64,000 nucleotides of DNA from Nephrocerus scutellatus (lineage: Eukaryota > Arthropoda > Insecta > Diptera > Pipunculidae): positions 134,074,277 through 134,138,276 of the forward strand of contig OX352761.1 in the NCBI GenBank assembly GCA_947095585.1, written 5' to 3'. Under the pieces are notes generated by a model. It was not told where the DNA came from. It saw nothing but the letters and a program-made list of their open reading frames with translations, and ran no database searches. Shown here in pieces: positions 48,344 through 60,763 of the stretch (position 1 is its first letter; each line of letters opens with the position of its first letter). The translations under genes and the position numbers were made by a program.

Positions 48344-50640
48344 TCGTCAATTCTTCGGTTAACTAAAATTCAGAATAGGTTTTTCAATTTTACTAATAGA
48401 ACAAATTTTTTAATTCATTATTCAATATATATAGCTCAATGTGCCAATAACTACAGTTTATTTCTTCTGCCATCTTTGCACAAGATTTGGTTGAGTCATA
48501 AACGAAGGAAGAGTGTTGGCGACATTAGCGTTAAAAAGGATATAGAAAACAATGAAAAACGGTTTTTTTTTTCTTGGACCAGTTATAGAAGTATTTAGTT
48601 TACATTTTGTATAAAAAAAATAGCAAAAATTGCTAACAAAGCCCAAAGTAAATAACTTTTTGCCAGTAGGTTGCATCTCTTTGCCTTAGTAACACTTAAA
48701 ATTGTTAAAAGAACTTTCTATTAAAATAATAGTAAAACTTAAGGATCGAAAATGTCCGAGGCTTGGGCTTGAACCCGATTATATAGCTAAATATGATGAT
48801 AAACACCTTAAAAAAATATTTCAAAATATTTCATTAGCACATTGAAATTTTCTATAAAATTTAATGTTTTCTTACATATCGACCATATTTATAATTGTTA
48901 TAAATAAAGCAAACAATTCGCAACAGTTCAGTTAAAATTTTAGACAATTTTTAACAATTAGACCCAGATTGTTACATTCAGAATATCCTACCAGTTCCAT
49001 CAGTTCATTTGATGGACGAGGACTAATGAAGTCGTATGGGAGATAAGCAGATGCCACATTGGTTTCTGCCTTTCTGTCACTTATGTGATATTTTAACTAT
49101 TTTGAACATCATGCCTTCATCCTTCCTCGCTGATATAACAGCTGTCAATACATTGGCCGCTATTTTATAATACCTGTGCCTCTAAGCCGATTTGTCTTCT
49201 TCAGCGAGTTTTAAAACTGGGCAAGCAGTCAATTTCTGGTGCAGGTCCTTCGTTCAGTGCTGTAATTAGATTCCGAAGTCAAGTCAGAGTGGGTTGGATT
49301 TCTTCTTCCTCTTTCTCTCATTGACAACTTGGGTAATGACAATTCCGCCAGACTCGATGATTCCTCACGGGGTCTACGTCGTTTACATCCAGTTAATCTT
49401 CCACGCCTCTTCTTTTTCCCATCTCCTTTTGGATTTAAGCTTAGAGTTTATGGTGCCCAGTGTTGTCTCGTTCTCTTTACCGATTCTCTTGCGTATCACA
49501 TAGCTTGTAGCTTGCTGCCTCTGAGACCTTGACTAGACTTCCCAGCCCCAAACCCCATTTATGGGGTTTAGACATGCATAAGCGATGCCCATGCCCCTGG
49601 CGTACCAGCGGGATGATTCGCAGTTTCCTTGTGACCCCATTCAGAGTTAAAAACCGTTGGTTTACCTTACATCAAAAATTTTTGGAACGGTTAATGGATG
49701 AGTTTTTACCATAAGGTTATAGCTCATTACACTACGGAAGATAACCGTGGTGCTCCTTGTCGGGGAACCTATCCTTGCATTTTATACTTACTAGGGTCCG
49801 TTGTCAGACCCAACACTCTAATTCAAGAGTGCCCTTGCGTGCAAAAACCGAATAGAAAAACCTTATCATTGAGAAATTCCAAAGCATTTTTGCTATAGAG
49901 TGATGTTATATTATACATCATACACCACACCAACCGGATACAAAATATGTTGTTTAAACCAAATACAAAAACCTTAAACTATGCTACAAAAACCAATTGT
50001 TTAAATCGTATATTTCTATGTGTATTATATATAGATATGAAGAGATATGATAATATTTACGTTCATAAACCTATATGATTTTTTGATATATATGAAATAT
50101 AATTAGATTATGATAGTACATATTTACATTTATGAACCTAATTATATAGTCATTGTTTTTGAAATGTGATGGTGTAACATGGACCACCTTAGTGGACCTT
50201 AAAAGATATATAATATTATTAGCATTACCCACATATAGAGACCTTTGTTAATTAAATGTAAATGTAATCTAAATGCTCACAAGCTCAATAAACAATTTCT
50301 TGTATAAGTCAATCTTCCCAATATTTAATATTATTTTTGTAATCTTATAAGAGACTTTGAAGTCGACACCATAATATTGATTGGTAAATTTTACCAAAAT
50401 GCGAACAATATGATGAGATGATAAATGTTTTTCATTGCAAAATCCAATTTATGTAGAATCTACATTTCTCATGGAAACACAGGTTTCATTCTGGGATATT
50501 CTCAGCGGTTCAACGCCTTTCGTCGTAAACAAATTTCACTTCTTATGTCAGTCAGTACTTGGCAATATTTAAAATTGTAAATAAATTATAGTTACACAAA
50601 TATGTCTATAACGTTCTATCTTTTCAAGAGGTTAAGTTGA
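48344..50640. other. intergenic, includes one unexplained GC-richer patch
   Basis: Downstream of the myosin gene. AT-rich except 49150-49900, which is GC-richer, carries two overlapping plus frames of about 65-70 codons (49294-49503, 49329-49532) and minus frames broken by stops. I do not recognise a protein. A hairpin CAAACCCCATTTATGGGGTTT sits at 49550-49570. It could be a decayed transposon or a lost exon. Confidence 0.4.
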
Positions 50641-50652
50641 TAGTTACTTATG

Positions 50653-50790
50653 GTGCTCTCACAATGGAAATACTTAAGACTTACAAGATTGTCTGGATTT
50701 CCAATATAACAAGCAAAAAATTGGTTTTTGTCAAAACCAAAATCCATACAATCCTGTATTAAGTATTAAATTTTTCCATTGTGAGAGCAC
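50653..50790. mobile_element. MITE family M2, complete short copy
   Basis: The left end GTGCTCTCACAATGGAAATA and the right end, which reads TTTTTCCATTGTGAGAGCAC, form inverted repeats of about 40 bp with mismatches. The whole element is 138 bp. The interior GTTTTTGTCAAAACCAAAATCC is shared with 52340-52360 and 36440-36455. Confidence 0.75.
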
Positions 50791-51239
50791 GTTTAGCAAC
50801 GATATATGGTAGTATGTAGTTATTCTAAAACTGTTGTGGTAGTTAAACCTATGGACAAGTCTATAACAAATCAAGGAAATATTAAAACAAATATTGCAGT
50901 TTAAAAAAAAAGACATGTACTTGTTTTAATATAGTTGATGAAGAATGTGATTAAAATATGTAAATAAAAGTCACAATATTTATTGCTAATATTAATGCAC
51001 TATTAAAATAACTATTGAGTAAAATGTAGTCAATTAAAAAATAAAAGTATTTAAAAAGAAAATATACAAATTCAAAGTGAACATTAAAGTTTAAATTTTA
51101 CAATTATTTTTAGCTGTTTTATTGCTTTTAATGTCGATCTTTTGCTGGTAACTCCGTTATTATGCACCATAAGTCTAGCACAAGGGGCATATAGTTGGTG
51201 ATGATATATACTTAATATTTAAATTGAATTATTATAGAT

Positions 51240-51480
51240 CCTACTACTTCGAACGGGATCCTATCCGCTCATGAGAGCTAGGTATCCTGCTCACCTCAGC
51301 CTAATTTTCTTTACAATTTCGAGATTGCGGTAACGCTTGTAGATCTCATCATTCGGAACAATCTCCGAAATAGTCCTTCAATTCTGAGAGCATTTTCTAT
51401 TAAACTTGAATCTCAGATCCATTTGTGAATACTGGTATGACCATTGTCTTATACACCAGCAACTTGGATGTTATGGTTAA
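51240..51480 (-). pseudogene. RTE-like relic, 3' fragment
   Basis: On the minus strand it reads KTMVIPVFTNGSEI, then a stretch matching DLQ-RYRN-EIVK-I-L-W-GYLA. These are the same segments as in 32215-32280 and 3340-3450. It is broken by stops and is a fragment of the RTE-type family described there. Confidence 0.6.
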
Positions 51481-51493
51481 ATTCGTGGATGGA

Positions 51494-51703
51494 AGGGTGT
51501 CCCAACAAGAGCGCCGGATTCTCTTGTATTCAAATTAATTTTTGTATATAAATTTTAAAGAAAAAACACATTTATTTTTTAATTAAGCAAACAATCTCCA
51601 TATTCTTAAATACATTTTGACAAATGTCAAAAAAAATCACCATACACCTCGTATTAACAAAATTTTGGCAAATATAAATCCGGCGCTCTTGTTGGGACAC
51701 CCT
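51494..51703. mobile_element. MITE with 27-bp perfect terminal inverted repeats
   Basis: AGGGTGTCCCAACAAGAGCG, then CCGGATT, at 51494-51520 is the exact reverse complement of 51677-51703. The element is 210 bp with an AT-rich, non-coding interior and no obvious target duplication. Such perfect ends point to a recent insertion or to constraint on the ends. Confidence 0.8.
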
Positions 51704-52085
51704 ATACATACTCTATTGTAATGCCCAATGTTAATAATAATGTTATTGAGCTCTTTAATAATTTTATATCTTTATTGTGGCTGGCTTTGATTTTTATGCA
51801 ATAACTCAATTTAACTTTCTAATAAACAGGGTGTATCCAAATGCGTAGCAAATATTTGATTATTTATTTATTTTGGTCAATGTTTATTACCAGTAAAAAC
51901 TCGTTTGAGTTCGGTGAGCGTCGGTGGTTATGTTCATCCCATGCGGTGGCCATATCCGTTTAAGCGAAAGAAACTCTGCCAAGACTTGGGGATCAACTGA
52001 TTTAGTACTGGTGTGGAATCGGCTAAGTTGATTGTTGATCATCAAAATAATTGCTTTTGCTCCACGTAAGGTGATTATCAAATTG

Positions 52086-52400
52086 ACCCTGCTCCCACAA
52101 TGAAAATCTTAAACCTTAGAAGAGCTCGCACAATGAATTCATAATGTTGTGAAAGCAAAGTTTCAAATTGTGGCAAGATTCATTGTTATTATTTTGAAGA
52201 CATAAAAACAACAACCAAAAATATTTCACATCCGTTTCAAAATGTTGCTAACTTCATTCTGTATTTCTTCAAAAGTTTATAAACTTAAGAAGTAAGATCT
52301 ACCAACATAACGAGCAGAAATTTATTTTTTTTTTGTCAAAACTAAAATCCATATATTTCTGTAACTCTTAAGTCTGAAGTTTTTCATTGTGAGAGCGCCC
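52086..52400. mobile_element. MITE family M2, longer copy
   Basis: The left end CTGCTCCCACAATGAAAATCTT and the right end AGTTTTTCATTGTGAGAGCGCCC are inverted repeats; the element is about 315 bp. The right 110 bp is nearly the same as 36380-36500. An extra GAGCTCGCACAATGAATT inside the left end suggests a partial end duplication. Confidence 0.65.
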
Positions 52401-52830
52401 TGACTATCCCTTTTATGCTTGTGTTTGAGGGTGTCAGCTATTTAGGTGTCACTTTCACACAGTTGAACTGCGAAAAAAGCGACAAAGTTGATATAAAAAA
52501 AAAATTTTGTTTTTCGCGTACAAACTTTTATGTATAGTACTCAATTTCAGTATAGACCTATAATTTGTTAATTCTTGTCTCTTTCCGGATTTAATTATGA
52601 AAGAAAACTCCCATGAATCTAAAAATACTCCATTATAAAGCGATAAATTAAAAATATGCAATAAAGGCTGATTTTCTATTCAGATTATAAGAAATGTTGA
52701 AGGAATATTGTCAGAACCTACGTTAGTTTAAGGTTCAAGGCTAGCGATAGCAGTTATTCGGTCAACAACCATTGACTTGATTCAAAGCAATCAAAATATC
52801 ACACACACTACATCCGGACTGCTGACGCTT

Positions 52831-53563
52831 TGCATCAAAACCTTCTATATAGAAAGCCCAACTGTGTTCGTGGGATGTGAATACAGTGCAAAACCTTCTC
52901 TATAGAAAGCCCAACTGTTCCGATCGTACACAGATACATGCTTAGAATTGACCAAACGTATTTGTATTAGTAATCAACTAAAGAGCAAAATCCATATAAA
53001 AATCCATTGCAAAGAATTGAGCATTTTTACTCTCTGTTTTTGTTGTCTCATGTTCATTATGGCAATGTTACGAATAAGTGTTAATAAATAAATAAAAACT
53101 CCAAAAATATTAAAAATTCTTACCTTTTCCAATTAAATAATTTTATTGAAAATTTCGGCGCGAAATTCAGCATGCACTTCACCTTTTGCGTTTTTGTTTA
53201 CTAGTCTAATACAATTTTAAATTTATGAGAATTTCATTTTCACTGGCTATTCACTAAATAGAGGCGACACTGCGCATGATTGTTTTTTTATGAGAATCAA
53301 AGATAGTATCAATTCTCTTAATTTCATAATTCGCTTTTGTTTACTGCACCGATTGTATTCACAATCGTATATCTACACGATTGCATACACATGCGTTTGG
53401 TCTTGGTTTACAGCATAAGTATGCGTAGAGTTGGGCTTTCTATAGAGAAGGTTTTGATACAGTGTACAAAAAATAAGATTTTTCTCTTTTGTTGATTATA
53501 ATACATAAACATTTGGAATTTTTTAAGCATGTATCTGTGTATCAGCGAAACAGTTGGGCTTTC
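52831..53563. repeat. composite inverted-repeat element
   Basis: The block AAAACCTTC(T)(A/C)TATAGAAAGC, then CCAACTGT, occurs twice in tandem on the left (52836-52865, 52890-52918). In inverted form it occurs at 53429-53455 and, partly, at 53548-53563. The outer left TACACAGATACATGCTTA matches TAAGCATGTATCTGTGTA at 53523-53540 in inverse. The spacer of about 480 bp has no coding frame. It looks like a foldback transposon with repeated termini. Confidence 0.65.
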
Positions 53564-54362
53564 TGCTGATTTTTTTTGAGTGGGTCAGTTTGGTTGGTTG
53601 AGTAGGGAGGAGTGGGGCAGCCGGGCAACGCATTTTATTTTAACTTTTGATAGTTCTTGATATCTTGTGGGTGGGGGGGTTCAAGGGAACACCGGGGTTA
53701 ACCGCGTATTGTATAAAAAAGACACAAACAATCACTTTAGCTAAAGCTGTATTGCTTTAAACCACCTACTACTTGTGCTTGTTGCATTGCATTAAAAAAA
53801 ATTGTATTAAATTTTCGTATCGCTTGGTTAATATTTGGTGGCGTAAAGAATGGCACACCCATCAAAATATCAATATCGTTTGGCAAAAAAAATCCTTGGT
53901 ACGTCCGACGACCATTGATTTTTAATTTTATGTTTATTTAATTATTAAATATTTTATAATTAAATTTAATTTGTAGTTTTTATATTAAATTTGTTTAATT
54001 ACAAATTATTATTTATATTTTATTTTAATTGGTTGAATCGATTTAATTAAAATATTTCAAAAATAACACCCCTGGAAGTGACCATAACAACTAACAGCTG
54101 ACTGCTGTCATTACCTCGTTGTACATTTGTACATTTTCGGTTTTCGCTTACGCTTTGTTTTGCTAGAAAGTAATATTTTTCGACGTGATCATTGTCAATT
54201 AAGTATTTTTTTCCAAACCAACAATATTAAAAAGTATGCAAAAAAAATCTCTCCATCCGTCGCAATTTTAAGCTGATGTCATCCAGTTTGACATCCATTA
54301 ACTTTGGGCGTTCAGATCAGTGCCATCCTAACAACGTGGGCTTCTTGGCCGCAAAAGCTACA
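53564..54362. other. intergenic and Atg6 promoter side
   Basis: A GC-richer scrap at 53600-53690 (GGCAGCCGGGCAACGC) may be a minus-strand R-A fragment. The rest is AT-rich. An in-frame ATG at 54276 could extend Atg6 by 29 residues (MSSSLTSINF...), but relatives do not have this extension, so I treat it as 5' UTR. Confidence 0.45.
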
Positions 54363-55761
<1,399 letters not shown>

Positions 55762-55844
55762 ATGCTTAAATTTCAATATTACTATTTATTTAAGATGTAT
55801 AAATACAATGTAGAGAACCTAATTTTTCGAGTCATTCGTTTTGT

Positions 55845-56577
55845 TTATTGTCTCCAATTCGGGTGCTGTTTTTTTTCCTCTTCTGTATCAGAGGAGGAGC
55901 TGTCTGTACTTGATAAATCCTCATCAATCCACAAGGATTTTTTCTTCTTCTGTAACTTTTTACCGGACGACGAGTCTGCTTTCCTCTTTAACGCTGTATT
56001 TTTCACTGTTTCTATAAAGGCAGCCTTCTTTATTCCTTCCTCTACAGAGTCGCATACTTTTTCTGTCAATTTAGATCGCATCTCGTCGTACTTGACATCT
56101 TTAAATTCATGTTTAGGAACATGAAGCAGTTTTTCTATTTTTCTTGCTTTTCTCTCTTCAGCTTCGCGTTCACGATCCTTTTGTCCATCAAGCCAAGTTT
56201 TAAGCCTTTTTTCCTCATTAATATCCCGAAGTCGACGTCCGCTGAGATCTCTACAAGCTTCGCGATTTGTGGTTTTTTCAATTTGGGCTCCAATAGCTCT
56301 AAGCATAGAACCGAAACCACCCTTTCCACCCAGAGCTTTTATAACGCAATGTATATCTACCTCGGGTTTAATATCTACAACGTCAGTAAGCAACTTTCCA
56401 TTTTGTTCGATATAATATTCTGCTGCTGACAAGTTCTGTAAATTCAAAAATAATTATTGGTTCAAAATTCACTTCACCTTACCTTACAGTCTGTTTTGAT
56501 ATAACTTCTATAATTCTCTTGTATTCTGGCTTAGCAAATGTACCTAATAGGTTTTTATTAATATAAACACGAACCAT
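55845..56577 (-). CDS. Sde2: SDE2 telomere maintenance / replication stress response homolog
   Basis: Two exons on the minus strand: 56577-56488 and 56435-55845; 226 aa, shorter than human SDE2 (451). SDE2 is made with an N-terminal ubiquitin-like fold that is cleaved after Gly-Gly; the freed part acts in splicing and in limiting PCNA ubiquitination at stalled forks. Here a UBL of 67 residues (MVRVYINKNLLGTFAKPEYK...) ends at LGG|KGGFGSMLRAIGAQIEKT, keeping the cleavage site between Gly67 and Lys68. The hallmark NREACRDLSGRRLRDI follows. The C-terminus is a charged helix and then Lys- and Ser/Asp-rich low-complexity sequence; the SAP domain of vertebrate SDE2 is absent. The 52-bp intron interrupts the UBL. 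The gene is convergent with Atg6. Confidence 0.93.
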
Positions 56578-56990
56578 GGTTAATGATTTTTATCTTAACC
56601 AAAAATAAACAATACTCAAACTCTACTTAAGCAAGCCAAATCACAATCGTCTATTTTGTGTTATTGTGCTAGGCGTTTGGCTTTGGTCAGTGACTGCTGA
56701 CACTGACAGCTATACTAGAAAATGACAACCCGACATTTTTTCTTTAGGACTTTCGGACTTTCCTGAATAAAGGCCATTCCACATGACAACAATCCCGACA
56801 ACGATCTATCAACGAATATGTAATTTTCAGTAAAACAGAGAGTAATTTTAATGAAAATTGATGGGCAATATCTACCAATTAATTTAATTAATAATTACAA
56901 TAAAAAACAGATATAAAACTGATATCTTTTGTTGTTATATCTCTATATGGCATAGTTTCAACTTCAACAATGTCATATATATTTTATTTA

Positions 56991-57085
56991 CCGAGGAATA
57001 AGGAACAACACCACACAGCAGGTTTTCGCTTATTCAAAAGAAAGAATAATATCTTGCAATTGTTGTTGTAATTCTTATTCCTTGG
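56991..57085. repeat. small foldback, CCGAGGAATAAG ends, second copy
   Basis: CCGAGGAATAAGGAA at 56991 pairs with ATTCTTATTCCTTGG ending at 57085, followed by CAAATAAAA as in the copy at 15256-15310. The interior differs from that copy. Located upstream of Sde2. The stretch 56578-56990 holds only AT-rich promoter-side DNA. Confidence 0.6.
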
Positions 57086-57134
57086 CAAATAAAAAAGGCC
57101 TTATATTAAATTCGCGTCGGCATGTGTCTCTCTC

Positions 57135-57500
57135 TCGTTGTCTGGTGGAATCGTGTGATCAATTTATAACCCACCTTCTTAAGTAAAGCCCGATTTTATT
57201 CAAACTTTACACGCACGTGTATCTCCGATGACAACACATAAAAATTTGGAAGTTATCGAGCCCAAGGATCGGGAGCTCCCCTGTAAATTATTTAAAAAAA
57301 ATACCCGATTTTATTCAAATATTGTACACATGTGTATCACTTATGACAACACCTTTTATAAAAAAAAATTGAAGTCGGACCCGAACGAACGAACGAGAGC
57401 ACCCATATAAATTTTTCAGAAGTTATCCGGATTCAATCTTTGTACACAGTCCTATTAAAGAATTTACAGGAAAAATTTTAATTTTTAAAAATTATCAAAG
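57135..57500. mobile_element. MITE family M1, partial copy
   Basis: GATCAATTTATAACCCACCT, AAAGCCCGATTTTATTCAAA, CACGTGTATCTCCGATGAC and GAATTTACAGGAAAAATTTT run parallel to 10808-10890 and 11205-11240. It appears to contain a duplicated interior (CCGATTTTATTCAAA occurs twice). Confidence 0.6.
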
Positions 57501-57639
57501 TTATTCACTCTATCCAAAAGTTAAGAATAAATTCAGGTGCGCTCGGATAAAATAAATATTCGAATATATGAAAGTGCTTTTGACAACAAAATGTTTTTTT
57601 ATTATATCTTTTTTTCAACTGTTAAATTATTGCAACTAA

Positions 57640-57925
57640 TGGTGGCGCCGTGGCTCAGTGGAATAACGGATGTCTACTGAGCAGGAGGTTCGTTGTTCGA
57701 ATTCCAATAACACCAAAAAGTATTCTTCACGGTGTCCCACCTCTCGCGAATGTCTGACAAACGTTCCGAGAGTAATCACGGAAATCTTCTCAATTTGCCG
57801 TTCAGATCCACCCTTAAATTGTAGGTCCTTCCATTTGTGTCCAAAAATATACATTCACAACACAAATGGTCGAGAGAAGCTAGGCCGTGGACCGCAACGG
57901 TCTGTCGCGCATATTATTATTATTA
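57640..57925 (+). mobile_element. tRNA-derived SINE, most complete copy
   Basis: It starts GGTGGCGCCGTGGCTCAGTGG, with a perfect A-box core (TGGCTCAGTGG), and has a B-box-like GTTGTTCGAATTC. The shared body (CACGGTGTCCCACCTCTCGC, GTCTGACAAACGTT, TTCTCAATTTGCCGTTCAGA), AAGCTAGGCC and CGGTCTGTCGCGC follow before an (ATT)n tail. Length is about 285 bp. A minus-strand frame across it is not a gene. Confidence 0.8.
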
Positions 57926-58454
57926 ATGTTAGTTCTGTCCGGCGATTTGATCGCAAGATATACGAGATGTATAGCATACAATTCGATTGTTGTGTGGTGT
58001 TCCTTTCCTTATTTGGTTTAATATACTTTAATTGACAGCATGTACTACAAAAATGTCGCTGCGAGCGAATTGGTGCTATTACTAAGTGAATGAGTTTCAA
58101 AAAAGATAAGACGCAAAAGAAAATGACGAACATACTAAAAAACACTTCATTCAATTAACCAAAATTTCAAACTGTTTGATTGACGTAAAATTTATTGCTT
58201 AATGTCATAAAATTTAATATTTATTTATATATAAATAAATATAGACATTTTCATTAGTTCTTACACAGACATTTTTAAAATTTCCACTTTTAATAATCAA
58301 ATTAGAATCTTGCGTATTGTTTGAACGATGTTCACTTGTTAACTAATTAAAAGTCTCGTTATCGCGAATCGCGAATATTACAACATACCAATTAACAACT
58401 ATAGGTTCAAATTTCAAAAATTCGAAAGTACATCATCCCGGTTATTGCAAAATA

Positions 58455-58712
58455 ATGTCGTGTTATTTAAAAAAAATCTGGCGTAGATTAATTTTTTTGC
58501 TGTCAAGTTGTTCGTTTTTTCCAAAAAACCAATCTACGGTAGATCGGATTTCCCCTCAAACAGATATTGATATTTTGGCAGATTTACCCCTCTTTTCATT
58601 AACTGCAACCACAACACATGCAACAAAACAATGTAAATGGTAGTTTCTCGGATTTCGTGTTCGTTTTTTCGAGAAAAAATTTGAGCTCGAACGCAGATTT
58701 CTAAAACAAAAA
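58455..58712. mobile_element. MITE family M3, inverted copy upstream of RRP36
   Basis: Read on the minus strand it matches 36540-36807: ATGTCGTGTTA...AAATCTGGCGTAGATTAAT at the start here is the complement of the other copy's end. Shared TTTTCGAGAAAAAAT, ACATTTAC and GGTAGATCGGATTTCCCCTC confirm it. It ends about 270 bp before the RRP36 start codon. The gap 57926-58454 shows nothing else. Confidence 0.75.
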
Positions 58713-58979
58713 AATATGATTTTCGAAAATGAAGAATTATCCGTCGATTTATCCGCGTTTTAAAATCGTCTCAGTTTGTCAGTTTCTTGTTTAGCAGTCA
58801 CAGACTAAGTTGTCATAGAGTTGCTTTGACATTTGTATGTGTCATTTTAGTCGGTTTTTCAAAGTGTGGAAATTGACACACATTTTTTAAGACCAATAAT
58901 TAACAATAATATTAAATTATTTAATCTATCAGAGGTATTGAAATCTTTTGATTATAAAGTAAGGTCACGTATTTATAAC

Positions 58980-59837
58980 ATGTCTATATCCGAACATTCT
59001 GATGAGGACATCGAAAAGAGGGTGAAGTACTACAACTTTCAATACATTTACTTTCAACACATTCTTTTTTTATATGGTTCGTTTCCTTCTTTTCATACAT
59101 AAAAAATAGATCCAAATTCGAGATGACCTCAGTTCAATGACGTTCGAGGAATTAATGCAATTAAAAGAAGAACTTGGTTCGAAGGTTTATAAGGAAGCTG
59201 TTTTAGGCATTGATGCTGAAAGCTCTAAATCGAAAAAGAAAGCAACAGATTTTAAGCGGCTGAACAAAAACAGACCACGAGAACAATCATCAAAGAAACA
59301 AGTTCCTTTTTTGGGAAGTGCAAAACGTTTAAACGATTTAAAAGACAAAGAAACAAGGGACCCGCGCTTTGATGAAAAGTCTGGATTATACGATACAAAG
59401 TCTTTTAAGGAAAACTATAAATTTCTTACCGAAATTCGTAGTAAGGAGATTAACGAACTGAAAAAGCAACTTAATAACATCCATGATGAAGAAGAGGCGA
59501 AGAAAATTAAATTTTTAATGCAAAGGCTTCAAAACAAAAACGTCGAGGATGCAAACTGGCATAGAAAACAATCTATTTTAAAACAGGAAAAGACGGAAAT
59601 TCAAAAAGAAAAGGAAGCGGGGCGGACTCCTCATTACGCAACCAAAAGTAAGTACATATTTTGTATTGAAGAAGTCAATATTTTATTGAATCTTTCTATA
59701 TTCCAGAGGAACGCAGAGCAAAAGAACTGGTGCAGAAATTTGAAGAACTCAAAAACTCTGGAGGACTAGCAAAACATTTGGAAAAGAAGCGAAAAAAGAA
59801 TGCTGCCAAAGATCGGAAGAAATTTAGTTTTGATTAA
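58980..59837 (+). CDS. RRP36: ribosomal RNA processing protein 36 homolog
   Basis: Three exons: 58980-59021, 59110-59647, 59707-59837; 236 aa, near the 259 of human RRP36. RRP36 is a nucleolar 90S pre-ribosome factor needed for early cleavages that lead to 18S rRNA. Exon 1 is the acidic MSISEHSDEDIEKR. Next comes the DLSSMTFEELMQLKEELG region, then a basic stretch, and the family block DPRFDEKSGLYDTKSFKENY followed by FLTEIRSKEI. The C-terminus (EELKNSGGLAKHLEKKRKK, ending AAKDRKKFSFD) is typical. An in-frame ATG at 58866 would add 38 residues with no acidic character, so the later Met is preferred. AATAAA lies 22 bp past the stop. The gene is convergent with mRpL11, 62 bp between stops. Confidence 0.93.
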
Positions 59838-59899
59838 AACCGCAGATTTTATTTTAGCCAATAAAAACATCGTCTTACTTAAAACTGCTCTTATTTTAT

Positions 59900-60763
59900 C
59901 TAACTAGTTCGTAATAACTTTGCATCACGTTTTTCTTGTAGTTCCTGGCGTTGGACATCAACAGTCACTCGTCTCTCTTCTAAGAACGTAGCATACTCGC
60001 TAGGTTCAAGGCTTCTGACAATTTTAATTCCACAAGTTCTAGCGATTCCCACAAGCATTTCACACATTTGCTAAAAGTCATACATAATAAAAATTATCTA
60101 TAATATACTGATTTGTATATTGTAGTAGACGTGTTAATATCGTTTTCTAATATTGACCAGAACCTTAAGCGGCAATAACTTTTAAATTTTAACAATTTGT
60201 TAGATTCTATACCTGCCATTTGCTAAAAGCGAACATTAACACGGCCTCTACAAAAATTCTAAATATTTGATACCTTCATTGAGAGTAAAGCATTTGGAGG
60301 ATCCTGAATTTTTATTGTAGCAATTTCGTATAAATGCTTGAGTGTTATTTTTCCGGCAATCTCTTTTCCAGGGCTCATTGCTCCTTTTGATATACCTGCA
60401 GCTTGTTTTAAAAAGAATGTTGCTGGTGGCGAGTGTATTGCCAATTCATACGACCGATCGCTATTTACTGAAATCCGACATGGTAGAGGGATGCCTTCTT
60501 TTACGTCATTTGTACGGGCGTTGAAGTCCTTGCAGAATGCTGCAATATTAATAGCTCTCTACACATTTTATGAAATGAAATAGGTCGTATTTTTTTACTA
60601 TCAATTCATTTCATAACATTGCACTCACCTGACCCAACATTGGTCCCAGTGGTGGGCCAGCCGCTGCCATTCCTGCAGGAACATTTGTTTTTAATTTTGT
60701 TGTATGCGTTAATTTTTCAGAAATCTTTTTAATTGACTTTAATCTTCCTGCGGCTTTAGACAT
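59900..60763 (-). CDS. mRpL11: mitochondrial large-subunit ribosomal protein uL11m
   Basis: Three exons on the minus strand: 60763-60629, 60558-60274, 60070-59900; 196 aa (human 192). It forms part of the L11 stalk base of the mitochondrial ribosome, where translation factors bind. The N-terminal L11 domain has NVPAGMAAAGPPLGPMLGQ and INIAAFCKDFN. PPATFFLKQAAGI and GKITLKHLYEIATIK follow, and the C-terminal RNA-binding part has MCEMLVGIARTCGIKIV. The extension EERRVTVDVQRQELQEKRDA is typical of the mitochondrial form. The first Met lies directly in MSKAAGRLKSIKK, a short basic presequence-like start. Both introns are small. Confidence 0.96.

Noticed and set aside
58866..58979. Upstream in-frame extension of RRP36
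   Set aside because: Hydrophobic and Asn-rich sequence unlike the acidic N-terminus of the family; more likely 5' UTR.
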